Assembly: GCA_023228465.1 (NCBI GenBank)
Contig: JALOBC010000008.1
Location: 1-64,000 of the forward strand
Length of the DNA: 64,000 nt
Direction: 5' to 3'
Source of the DNA: Dokdonella sp.
Lineage (GTDB): Bacteria; Pseudomonadota; Gammaproteobacteria; Xanthomonadales; Rhodanobacteraceae
Positions 54,430 through 64,000 of this stretch are shown here, in pieces (within the stretch, counting starts at the first letter, position 1; each line of letters starts with the position of its first letter). The notes under the pieces are model-generated. The model was given only the letters and a program-made list of their open reading frames with translations. It was not told the DNA's origin and searched no databases. The translations under genes were made by a program, and so were the position numbers.

Positions 54430-55230
54430 ATGAGTCAGCCACGAATCCGGGCGTGCACGCCCCTCCGCACCCTGCCCGCCGGCCTCGCGATCGCCTGTGC
54501 CCTGGCCCTTGGCGTGTCGCCCGTTCTCGCCCACGGAAACGGCGAGCACACCGGCGGCCTGCACAGCAAGCCGGACAAGGAAGTGCGGGCCGGCTTCGAC
54601 ATCGTGCATACGCGCATCCAGCTGCAGGGCAACACCGCGATCTTCCACATGGCGGTGTCCGGCGCGGCGGGCATCAGCAAGCCCTCGCCCATCGGCAAGC
54701 TGGCCGGCAGCCGCGTGTTTTCCTATGTATGGCCGACCACGCTGGATCCCTACCTCGTCGGCTTCGAACGCAAGAGCGGCATCCTGGCCCTGGCCGTGAC
54801 GGCGCATCCGGATTTCGACGACACGCCGCTGTTCGACGAAAACGGCGATGGCGATCCCGGCAACGACGGCGACCTGTGGCACACGCACTGGGTGGTGCTG
54901 CAGCCGGACGCGGCCTGCGGCAAGGATGCCCTCAAGGTCGTGGACATCCCCAAGGGCGAAACGCCGCGCCTGCCCAGGACCTGGCCCGGCCTGCCCATCC
55001 TCATCGACAGCCCCGGCTGGGATCCGCTGTTCCGCAGCGACACGCTCGAGGTGCGGGTGCCGTTCGACGACATCCGCCCGCTGCGCGAGGCGGGCTTCGA
55101 CGGCGTCACGGCCGCGCTGCGGGTCAATGCCGACGTGCACAGTCCCCTGCTGTGCGTGACCGACGTCTTCAAGGTGGCCTCGGGCGACCTTTCATTACCC
55201 GGTCGAACCGAGCGGCCGGATGTGCCCTGA
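54430..55230 (+). CDS. Secreted protein of unknown function, mature N-terminal histidine
   Basis: A 266-residue exported protein with a signal peptide ending SPVLA (residue 34), so mature sequence starts HGNGEHTGGLHSK, rich in His. The remainder is acidic with FHMAVSGAAG, YVWPTTLDPYLVGF, DLWHTHWVVLQPD and a Cys pair near the middle and end (DAACG; LLCV). No enzymatic motif recognised. The His-rich start and WHTHW sequence suggest metal binding, which is inference. ATG 54430 preferred because the signal peptide starts near it. Controlled probably by the adjacent AraC protein. Confidence 0.7.
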   Translation: MSQPRIRACTPLRTLPAGLAIACALALGVSPVLAHGNGEHTGGLHSKPDKEVRAGFDIVHTRIQLQGNTAIFHMAVSGAAGISKPSPIGKLAGSRVFSYVWPTTLDPYLVGFERKSGILALAVTAHPDFDDTPLFDENGDGDPGNDGDLWHTHWVVLQPDAACGKDALKVVDIPKGETPRLPRTWPGLPILIDSPGWDPLFRSDTLEVRVPFDDIRPLREAGFDGVTAALRVNADVHSPLLCVTDVFKVASGDLSLPGRTERPDVP

Positions 55231-55288
55231 TCCGACGGCCATTGCGCCTGCGTGCCGGGCGGCGTTCGCCCGGCACGCCATGGCGCGT

Positions 55289-55609
55289 TCAGTCGTCGCG
55301 ATCATCGCGCGTATAGACCACGCCGTCCTCGACCCGCACCGGGAACCTGGCCACCGGCTCATAGGCGGGTGCGCACAGCGCTTCTCCGGTCGTGACGTCG
55401 AAGCGCGCGCCGTGGCGCGGGCATTCGACCTCGTGACCCTCGACCGGGCCACCGGTCAGCTCGCCGCCGTCATGCGTGCACACATCCTCGATGGCATAGA
55501 GGTCGCCTTCGATATTGAACACGGCGATGGCGGTGTCCCCATCCCAGACGGTTTGCGATTCGCCGGGCAGGAGTTCCAGGGTGGTGCAGACGCGGATCCA
55601 GTCGGTCAT
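55289..55609 (-). CDS. Rieske-type [2Fe-2S] ferredoxin
   Basis: A 106-residue Rieske protein. Cluster ligands CTHDGG (Cys44/His46-like) and CPRHGARFD form the C-x-H and C-x2-H pairs. It resembles non-heme oxygenase ferredoxin subunits, but no oxygenase is near; in Xanthomonadales this protein closes the suf operon, so it may serve in cluster assembly or be a target. Its ATG overlaps the stop of the GNAT gene by four bases. Ends just before the convergent gene at 54430-55230. Confidence 0.9.
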   Translation of the reverse strand: MTDWIRVCTTLELLPGESQTVWDGDTAIAVFNIEGDLYAIEDVCTHDGGELTGGPVEGHEVECPRHGARFDVTTGEALCAPAYEPVARFPVRVEDGVVYTRDDRDD

Positions 55610-56223
55610 GCGGCGGCCTCGCTGGTCAGCGGCTTGGCCAGCCATTCGAAGCGCAGGTCGGGGCGCCTGGGCAGGCCGAAGCGCGCATCGCCGTAGGGGA
55701 AGGGTTTGGTGATGCCGGTGCGCACGTAGCCCCGCCGCTCGTACCAGGCGATCAGCTCGCTGCGCTGGACGATGACGGTCATGCGCATTTCGCGCGCGCC
55801 CCACTCGGCCGCGGCGATGCGCTCGCATTCGGCCAGCACGCGCCGGCCAAGGCCGCGGGCCTGCTGGCCTGGATGGACGGAAAACATGCCGAGATAGGCG
55901 GCGCCGTGCATGCGTTCCAGATGCACGCAGGCGAGCAGTTCGTCCTTGGCTTCGGCAAGCAGGATCAGACTGCCAGGCCTGTCGATGAGCTCGGAAATTT
56001 CCGCCACGTCCGTGCGCTGTCCATCCAGCAGGTCGGCTTCGGTGGTCCAGCCGACGCGGCTGGCCTCACCGCGATACGCCGATTCGACCAGTGCGCGGAC
56101 GGCCGCGATGTCGCCGCTGGTGGCGTAACGGAAGCGGGGTTCCAGGTGCGACATCGCCGCGGCGCTCATGCTGCGAAAACGCACATCATGCCGTGACGAA
56201 GTGCGCACGCCCAGGGCCTGCAT
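55606..56223 (-). CDS. GNAT-family N-acetyltransferase in the suf operon
   Basis: A 205-residue acetyltransferase. Motif A HPGQQARGLGRRVLAECE binds acetyl-CoA (QxxGxG form); YERRGYVRTG is the usual C-terminal signature. Substrate unknown. ATG 56223 directly adjoins the sufS stop; ATG 56169 (MSAAAMSHLEPRFRYAT) is another reasonable start. The position between sufS and the Rieske gene in the suf operon is unusual for E. coli but known in xanthomonads. Confidence 0.85.
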   Translation of the reverse strand: MQALGVRTSSRHDVRFRSMSAAAMSHLEPRFRYATSGDIAAVRALVESAYRGEASRVGWTTEADLLDGQRTDVAEISELIDRPGSLILLAEAKDELLACVHLERMHGAAYLGMFSVHPGQQARGLGRRVLAECERIAAAEWGAREMRMTVIVQRSELIAWYERRGYVRTGITKPFPYGDARFGLPRRPDLRFEWLAKPLTSEAAA

Positions 56224-57485
<1,262 letters not shown>

Positions 57486-57489
<4 letters not shown>

Positions 57490-58766
57490 GGTTGGCTCTC
57501 CATGGCCGATGGCAGCCGATCGGCAAGCAGTCCGTCCAGCCGCTCGCGCAGCGCGGCGGGTGCGAGTTCGTCCAGCATGGCGCTGCAGAACGCCGCGACC
57601 AGGATGCGCCGCGCCGCATCCGGCGCGATGCCGCGTGTGCGCAGGTAGAACAGTGCATGCTCGTCGAGCTGGCCGACGGTGGCGCCATGTGCGGCCTTCA
57701 CCTCGTCGGCATGGATTTCCAGGACGGGCTGGCTGTCGATCTCCGCCTGCGGCGACAGCAGCAGGTTCTTGTTGGTGAGCGTGGCGTCGGCACCATCGGC
57801 GCCGGGCTGGATGGTGATGGCGCCGTGAAAGACCCCGCGGGCGCGCTCGTCGGCCACCCCGCGCCAGGCAACGTCACAGGCCGTGTCGCGCGCCTCGTGC
57901 CAGACATCCAGGCGCGTGTCGGCATGCTGGCGACCGTGCAACACGAACACGCCGCGCGACTCGAAGCGCGCACCACGGCCGGCAAGGTGCACGCGAAACT
58001 CATGCCGCGCCAGTTGCGCGCCGGCCTCCAGGGTCGTGGCGACGAGGCGAGCGTCACGCTCCAGCCGGAACGTGCTGCGCCGGACCAGCACCGAGGTTTC
58101 CGGTACATCCTGCAACTGCAGCAGCTCCAGGCGCGCGCCGTCGGCCAGTCGGCTGTCGCTGACCAGGTTGCCAAGATGGCGATGTGCGCCGCTGCCGAGG
58201 TGGTGTTCGACTACCCGCAACGCCGCACCGGTGCCCAGTTCGATGCGCAGGCGCGCCTGCCAGGCGAGATCGGCGTCCGCCGGCGCGCCGATGAAGACGA
58301 GATGCAGGGGCGCTGCCACCTGCACGCCGGCGGCAACGCGCACGTACGCGCCGTCGGCGACGAGCGCCGTGTTGAGGCGCACGAAGGCGTCCGCGCGGGC
58401 ACCGGCAGCGGAGTCCTCGAGCAGCCCGGACAGCGCGCCCGGGTGCTCGGACAGCGCGAGCAGGTCGAGCCCGGCGACCTCAGGTCGATCCGATGCTGCG
58501 GCCTGGAACACGCCGTTGACGAAGACCAGGCGCGGACCGTCGATCCCCGGCAGGTCGAACGCCGCAGCATCGACGCTGCGCGTGGCTGCCTGCGGATCGC
58601 CGGCCACGTAGCGACGCTGGTCGAGCGCACGCAGGCTGGTGTACTTCCAGGCTTCCTCGCGGCCCAGCGGCAGCCCATCGCGCAGCAGCGCGGCGGCGGC
58701 TTCGCGGCGCGCCGGCAGCGCCAGGGCACTGGCGTCGGGCAACAGCGATTCGAGCAGGACGCCCAT
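57486..58766 (-). CDS. sufD: Fe-S cluster assembly protein SufD
   Basis: A 426-residue SufBD-family protein. The C-terminal core has HGATVGQLDEHALFYLRTRGI, which carries the histidine implicated in cluster formation, and LAGRGARFESRGVFVLHG of the beta-helix. It pairs with SufB in the SufBC2D scaffold. ATG 58766 overlaps the sufC stop by one base. Confidence 0.95.
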
Positions 58767-59542
58767 CAGGCGGCTCCGGCTGCCGCGGCGCCGGGGATAT
58801 GGCGCTGGGCGACCCAGCCATAGCCATGCTGCTCCAGTTCCTGCGCCAGGGTCTTGTCGCCGCTTTCGACGATGCGCCCTTCCGCCAGCACGTGTACGAA
58901 GTCCGGCACGATGTAATCGAGCAGGCGCTGGTAGTGGGTGATGACGAGGAAGGCGCGCGAGGCATCGCGCATGGCGTTGACGCCGTCGGCAACCAGCTTC
59001 ATGGCGTCGATGTCCAGGCCCGAATCGGTTTCGTCGAGGATCGCCAGCTTCGGCTCCAGCAGGGCCATCTGGAAGATTTCGTTGCGCTTCTTCTCGCCGC
59101 CGGAAAAGCCGGCGTTGACGGCGCGATGCAGGAGCTCGTCCTTGAGATGCAGCACGGCGAGTTTCTCGCGCACCTTCTTCAGGAACTGCATGGAATCGAG
59201 CTCTTCCTCGCCACGCTGGCGGCGCTGCGCATTGAGCGCGGCGCGCAGGAAATAGGTGTTGTTGACGCCGGGGATTTCCACCGGGTACTGGAAGGCGAGG
59301 AAGACACCGGCTGCGGCGCGTTCCTCGGGTGCCAGCGCGAGCAGGTCCTGGCCGTCGTACTCGATGGAACCGGCCGTGACCTCATAACCTTCGCGGCCCG
59401 CCAGCACATGGCCAAGCGTGGACTTGCCGGCGCCGTTCGGACCCATGAGGGCGTGCAGCTCGCCGGCCTTCACTTCGAGGCTCAGGCCCTTGAGGATTTC
59501 CTTGCCGGCGATGCGGACGTGGAGGTTGTCGATGGAAAGCAT
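58766..59542 (-). CDS. sufC: Fe-S cluster assembly ATPase SufC
   Basis: A 258-residue ABC-type ATPase: Walker A GPNGAGKSTL near residue 34, signature FSGGEKKRNEI near 148, Walker B AILDETDSGLD near 172 and H-loop VITHYQRLL. It energises rearrangements in the SufBCD scaffold. The ATG has no purine-rich ribosome site: a GGGAATGGGGAATGGGG element on the plus strand abuts it, leaving pyrimidines upstream. Downstream sufD is coupled. Confidence 0.96.
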   Translation of the reverse strand: MLSIDNLHVRIAGKEILKGLSLEVKAGELHALMGPNGAGKSTLGHVLAGREGYEVTAGSIEYDGQDLLALAPEERAAAGVFLAFQYPVEIPGVNNTYFLRAALNAQRRQRGEEELDSMQFLKKVREKLAVLHLKDELLHRAVNAGFSGGEKKRNEIFQMALLEPKLAILDETDSGLDIDAMKLVADGVNAMRDASRAFLVITHYQRLLDYIVPDFVHVLAEGRIVESGDKTLAQELEQHGYGWVAQRHIPGAAAAGAA

Positions 59543-59549
59543 GGCGATA

Positions 59550-59571
59550 GGGAATGGGGAATGGGGAAAGG
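59550..59571 (+). repeat. GGGGAAT-type short repeat element in the sufB-sufC gap
   Basis: GGGAATGGGGAATGGGGAAA lies eight bases from the sufC start, in an otherwise gene-free 122-base gap that also contains CGATTCCCGG at 59631. Similar guanine-rich runs occur in amgK at 62414. It looks like a short interspersed repeat of xanthomonad genomes. Confidence 0.55.
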
Positions 59572-59664
59572 TTCAACGCAAGTACTGGAAGCACGAAATG
59601 CGGCGCAAGCCAGGGCGGTCCCGCCGTTCGCGATTCCCGGCGCCCGAATCGCGCTGCCCGGCGC

Positions 59665-61161
<1,497 letters not shown>

Positions 61162-61200
61162 GATCGGGTTCTTGCGGCGATGGTGTGATCGCGGAAATCG

Positions 61201-61662
61201 TCACGAAACGCGCCCCGCCGCGACGCGCAGCGGAATCGTCGTGGCATGCCGGGCAGGCGGCGGCGCATGGATCATGTCGGCGAGGGTCACGCTGGCGAAC
61301 GCGTCGGCGATGGCGCGGTTGATGCGCTGCCAGTTCACCCGCATGCCGCACCAGGGTTCCAGGTTGCAGTTGCCCGGCTGCACGCTGCATTCGGTCATGC
61401 CGATCGGCCCTTCCATGGCCGTGACGATGTCGGCGACGGTGATCGATTCGGGTGCGCGCGCCAGCCGGTAGCCACCATTGGCGCCACGCGTGGAGACGAC
61501 CAGCCCGGCCTGCGCCAGCTGCTTGAGCAGCTTGCTGACGGTCGGTGCTTCCAGCCGCGCGCGATCGGCCAGGGTCTGCGCGCTGAGGACGCCTTCCCCG
61601 GTGTCGCCCAGACAGACCATCACCAGGGTGGCGTAATCGGTGAGTCGGCTGACGCGGAGCAT
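61201..61662 (-). CDS. sufR: Rrf2-family SUF operon repressor (Xanthomonadales type)
   Basis: A 153-residue Rrf2 regulator: N-terminal winged helix (VSRLTDYATLVMVCL, APTVSKLLKQLAQAGLVVSTRGANGGYRLAR) and the Fe-S-binding cysteines in ECSVQPGNCNLEPWCG (C-x6-C-x5-C, one residue longer in the first gap than IscR). It resembles the gammaproteobacterial SUF regulator (TIGR02944-like) and probably represses the operon when it carries a cluster. ATG 61662; first gene of sufR-B-C-D-S-GNAT-Rieske. Confidence 0.92.
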   Translation of the reverse strand: MLRVSRLTDYATLVMVCLGDTGEGVLSAQTLADRARLEAPTVSKLLKQLAQAGLVVSTRGANGGYRLARAPESITVADIVTAMEGPIGMTECSVQPGNCNLEPWCGMRVNWQRINRAIADAFASVTLADMIHAPPPARHATTIPLRVAAGRVS

Positions 61663-61692
61663 GGCTGGCGGCGTGCATCGCCCTGTCTAATA

Positions 61693-61709
61693 AGGACCGA
61701 AATGGTACT
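61693..61709 (-). promoter_or_regulatory. Candidate SufR operator
   Basis: AGGACC-N5-GGTACT is an inverted repeat with one mismatch, 31 bases upstream of the sufR start and in an AT-richer patch of the promoter region. Rrf2 proteins bind such interrupted palindromes near the -10/-35. It could equally contain the -10 region. Confidence 0.5.
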
Positions 61710-61789
61710 CTTTCGCAGTGCAGCGCGTCAATGCGCCCTCGCGCGCGCGGGATGCATCAGCGGCGTACGTTCACCGCTAAACTGTGCCG

Positions 61790-62872
61790 ATGCCTGCCAT
61801 CGAATACGCCACGCCAGCGATTCCAGCACGCTGCACTGCATTGCAACACTTTGCGGCCACCGCACTGGGTGCGGCGCCGCGCCTCCAGCCTGCTTCCGCT
61901 GACGCCAGCTTCCGCAGCTACTGGCGCGCCACGCTGGCCGACGGAAGCACCCGCGTCATCATGGATGCGCCGCCGGACAAGGAGGATCTCGGCCCCTGGT
62001 TGGACATCGCCGCGCGCCTGCGTGCAGCCGGCCTGCACGCGCCAGCCGTGCAGGCGGTGGATCGCACCCAGGGTTTCGTGCTGATGGAGGACCTGGGCAC
62101 GCGCACGTTCCTGCCGGAACTGGGCGAGGCGACGGTGGACGGACTGTATGGCCAGGCGCTGGACGCACTCCTGCGCATGCAGGCCCACGTGCCGGCCGCG
62201 GGCCTGCCGCCCTACGACCGCCAGCGCCTGGTGGACGAGCTGGAACTGATGCCCGCGTGGTTCCTGCAACGGCACCTGGGCTTCCAGCCCGCGTGCGAGG
62301 AATGGGACGTGATCGAAGCGGCCTTCACCCTGCTGGTGGGCGCCGCGCTGGAGCAGCCGCGCGCCTTCGTGCATCGGGATTTCCACAGCCGCAACCTGCT
62401 GGTGAGCGGGGCTTGGGGATCGGGGATCGGGGATTCGCAAGGGCAGGTGCCGGCAAGCCCGGGAATCATCGATTTCCAGGACGCGGTGGCCGGCCCGGTC
62501 ACCTATGATCTGGTGTCGTTACTGCGTGATTGCTACATCGCATGGCCCGATGCGCGGGTCGCGGCCTGGGCGAATGACTACCGCCGGCGCCTCATCGCGA
62601 CCGGCCTGCTCGCCAGCAACGTCGATGCGGCGCGCTTTCGTCGCTGGTTCGACCTGATGGGGCTGCAACGCCACATCAAGGTGCTGGGGGTCTTCTGCCG
62701 GCTCTGGTACCGCGACGGCAAGGCGCAGTACCTGGGCGATCTGCCACTGGTGTGGCGCTACACCGTGGACGTGGCCAGCCGTTATCCCGAACTGGCCGGT
62801 TTCCTGGCCCTGCTGGAGCGTGCACGCGCCGGGCGCGAGCTGCACACACCCAGGCCGGAACCGGTCGCATGA
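61790..62872 (+). CDS. amgK: N-acetylmuramate/N-acetylglucosamine kinase AmgK-like
   Basis: A 360-residue aminoglycoside-phosphotransferase-fold kinase. Catalytic loop HRDFHSRNLLV near residue 200; the Mg-binding DFQDAV near 228. Followed immediately (ATGA overlap) by murU, the diagnostic AmgK-MurU pair of the peptidoglycan recycling route that bypasses de novo UDP-MurNAc synthesis. Between the catalytic loop and the DFQ motif lies an unusual insert (GAWGSGIGDSQGQVP) encoded by a GGGGATC tandem repeat. Start ATG 61790 (GTG 61784 possible). Divergent from sufR. Confidence 0.9.
   Translation: MPAIEYATPAIPARCTALQHFAATALGAAPRLQPASADASFRSYWRATLADGSTRVIMDAPPDKEDLGPWLDIAARLRAAGLHAPAVQAVDRTQGFVLMEDLGTRTFLPELGEATVDGLYGQALDALLRMQAHVPAAGLPPYDRQRLVDELELMPAWFLQRHLGFQPACEEWDVIEAAFTLLVGAALEQPRAFVHRDFHSRNLLVSGAWGSGIGDSQGQVPASPGIIDFQDAVAGPVTYDLVSLLRDCYIAWPDARVAAWANDYRRRLIATGLLASNVDAARFRRWFDLMGLQRHIKVLGVFCRLWYRDGKAQYLGDLPLVWRYTVDVASRYPELAGFLALLERARAGRELHTPRPEPVA
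62414..62436 (+). repeat. GGGGATC tandem element inside amgK
   Basis: TGGGGATCGGGGATCGGGGA and the following TTCG are three GGGGAT units in tandem, in frame, encoding WGSGIGD in the kinase. Family members go almost directly from the HRDFHSRNLL loop to the IIDFQD motif, so this is an inserted segment. Confidence 0.6.
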
Positions 62873-63552
62873 GCATTCGTACGGCGCTGATCCTGGCCGC
62901 CGGCCGCGGCACGCGCATGCGTCCGCTGACTGATGTCACGCCCAAACCCCTGCTGCGCGCCGGCGGCAGGATGTTGATCGAACATCATCTGGAAAAGCTG
63001 GCCGCGGCGGGCGTGGAAACCGTCGTCATCAACACCGCGCACCTGGCTGCGCAGTTCCCGGCCGCGCTGGGGGACGGCGCGCGCTGGGGTCTGCGCATCC
63101 ACTACAGCTACGAAGGGCCCGACCCGCTGGAAACCGGCGGCGGCATCAAGCATGCCCTGCCCCTGCTGGGCCAGGCGCCATTCATCGCCGTCAGCGCCGA
63201 CATCGTCAGCCATTGCGATTATGCGTGCCTGCCGGCCGAGCCGGCGGGACTCGCCCACCTGGTGATGGTGCCCAACCCGCAGTTCCACCCGCGTGGCGAC
63301 TTCTGGCTGGAAGATGGACGCCTCAACGAGGAGGGCGCCGGTGAGCGCCTGACCTTCGCCAACATCGGCGTGTACCGGCCGGCCCTGGTCGCAGGTGAAG
63401 GCGCCGCGCATTTCAAGTTGTTGCCCGTGTTCCAGCGCGCCATGCGCGAAGGCCGGCTCAGCGGCGAGCGTTTCGACGGCTTCTGGCGCAATATCGGCAC
63501 GCCCGCGCAACTGGCCGCACTGGAAGACCGCGCGCGCGCGCACGGAGCATGA
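62869..63552 (+). CDS. murU: N-acetylmuramate-1-phosphate uridylyltransferase MurU
   Basis: A 227-residue nucleotidyltransferase. LAAGRGTRMRPLTDVTPKPLL near residue 8 is the NTP-binding loop; NTAHLAAQFPAALGD, GGGIKHALPLLG and FWRNIGTPAQLAALE follow. MurU makes UDP-MurNAc from MurNAc-1-phosphate supplied after AmgK, completing the recycling pathway. Start ATG overlaps the amgK stop (ATGA). Confidence 0.94.
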   Translation: MSIRTALILAAGRGTRMRPLTDVTPKPLLRAGGRMLIEHHLEKLAAAGVETVVINTAHLAAQFPAALGDGARWGLRIHYSYEGPDPLETGGGIKHALPLLGQAPFIAVSADIVSHCDYACLPAEPAGLAHLVMVPNPQFHPRGDFWLEDGRLNEEGAGERLTFANIGVYRPALVAGEGAAHFKLLPVFQRAMREGRLSGERFDGFWRNIGTPAQLAALEDRARAHGA

Positions 63553-63631
63553 GACAGGCACGGCCCCGCGGACATGTTGATGCTCCATGCGGGCCGGCCC
63601 CGGGACCGACGAACATTCTCGAGGAAACGCC

Positions 63632-64000
63632 ATGAGCCTGCGCAGCATCGCCTTCGAGACGCTCAAGCTGCCGCCCTTCGCGCCGCTGGGGCGGCGCCTT
63701 TATCGCCACTACTTCGAGCGCCAGCGCCACGGCAACCATTACCTGGGCGTGTTCGACAACTACTCCGAGGCACTGCAGGCCGTGCCTGGCCGCCTGCCCG
63801 CCAGCTACGACAGCGCGGAGTCGGCAAGACGCTATCGCGGGCGCATCGCGCGCCTGTCGGTCGGCGACTATCCGGTCCTGCACTGGCTCAGCCATCTGAT
63901 CAATGCCGGACGCCGGCGCATCTTCGACCTGGGCGGGCACATTGGCGTGGCCTACTACGCCTTCCAGCGCCACCATCCCTATCCTGATGATCTGCGCTGG
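63632..64000 (+). CDS. TIGR04325-type putative methyltransferase (N-terminal part)
   Basis: 123 residues are visible before the window ends. FDNYSEALQAVPGRLPASYDSAESARRYRGRI followed by IFDLGGHIGVAYYAF matches the TIGR04325 methyltransferase pattern (glycine-rich DLGGHIGV is the expected AdoMet site). Such proteins are found in polysaccharide loci. Strong ribosome site GAGGAAA before ATG 63632; the substrate is unknown and the C-terminal part is missing. Confidence 0.7.
   Translation, partial: MSLRSIAFETLKLPPFAPLGRRLYRHYFERQRHGNHYLGVFDNYSEALQAVPGRLPASYDSAESARRYRGRIARLSVGDYPVLHWLSHLINAGRRRIFDLGGHIGVAYYAFQRHHPYPDDLRW

Noticed and set aside
61201..61662. Calling the Rrf2 protein IscR
   Set aside because: The cysteine spacing differs (C-x6-C-x5-C) and it leads a suf operon, not isc genes.

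Overview
The window is dense, high-GC chromosomal DNA from a gammaproteobacterium. It most resembles Xanthomonadales (Lysobacterales), probably the Rhodanobacteraceae (Dokdonella/Rhodanobacter-like). The clues are the pabB-pabC-mltG-tmk-holB-pilZ order, a SUF operon led by its own Rrf2 repressor, the AcnD/PrpF form of the methylcitrate pathway, an AmgK-MurU pair, trimmed REP palindromes of the kind common in this order, and a secreted protein ending in the IFADGFE tail that I associate with this group. The genus cannot be fixed from the sequence. No tRNA, rRNA, IS element, prophage or CRISPR array was seen.

Layout. 1-6.4 kb: a partial MscS channel, rhomboid protease, alkyltransferase-like protein, a small unknown, a Pit phosphate transporter with its DUF47 partner, and divergent trmJ/suhB. 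6.5-10 kb: a three-part copper nitrite reductase fusion (DoxX-like membrane domain, two cupredoxin domains, cytochrome c) and a FadL-like porin. 10-14.5 kb: isocitrate dehydrogenase, a secreted unknown, glutaredoxin and BepA. 14.5-19.8 kb: one tightly overlapped minus-strand operon, pabB-pabC-mltG-tmk-holB-pilZ. 20-25.6 kb: the fatty-acid cluster yceD-rpmF-fabH-fabD-fabG-acpP-fabF, which lacks plsX and whose fabH has no ATG, GTG or TTG start. 25.7-33 kb: an M23 peptidase, a coiled-coil protein, Maf, a MoxR-DUF58-TgpA set and an Slp lipoprotein. 33.4-42 kb: an OmpA-like protein and the methylcitrate genes prpD, prpF and acnD, with acnD separated from prpF by a patatin gene and two decayed small genes. 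42-46.3 kb: a REP cluster, FadH-type dienoyl-CoA reductase and a SpoIID-like secreted protein.

46.3-53.4 kb holds the most interesting system: five co-oriented genes (PepSY membrane protein, DUF2271, DUF4198, ApbE FMN transferase, membrane-anchored diflavin reductase) behind a Fur-box-like palindrome, with a divergent two-component pair on the other side. DUF2271 carries a motif matching ApbE flavinylation sites (DGVSGAT). This suggests an iron-regulated chain passing electrons from cytosolic NAD(P)H to a covalently flavinylated periplasmic protein, perhaps for ferric iron reduction.

53.4-64 kb: an AraC regulator facing a secreted unknown across a strong palindrome, then sufR-sufB-sufC-sufD-sufS-GNAT-Rieske, the cell-wall recycling pair amgK-murU, and a partial TIGR04325-type methyltransferase.

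All functions are inferred by reading motifs and gene order; no database search was possible.
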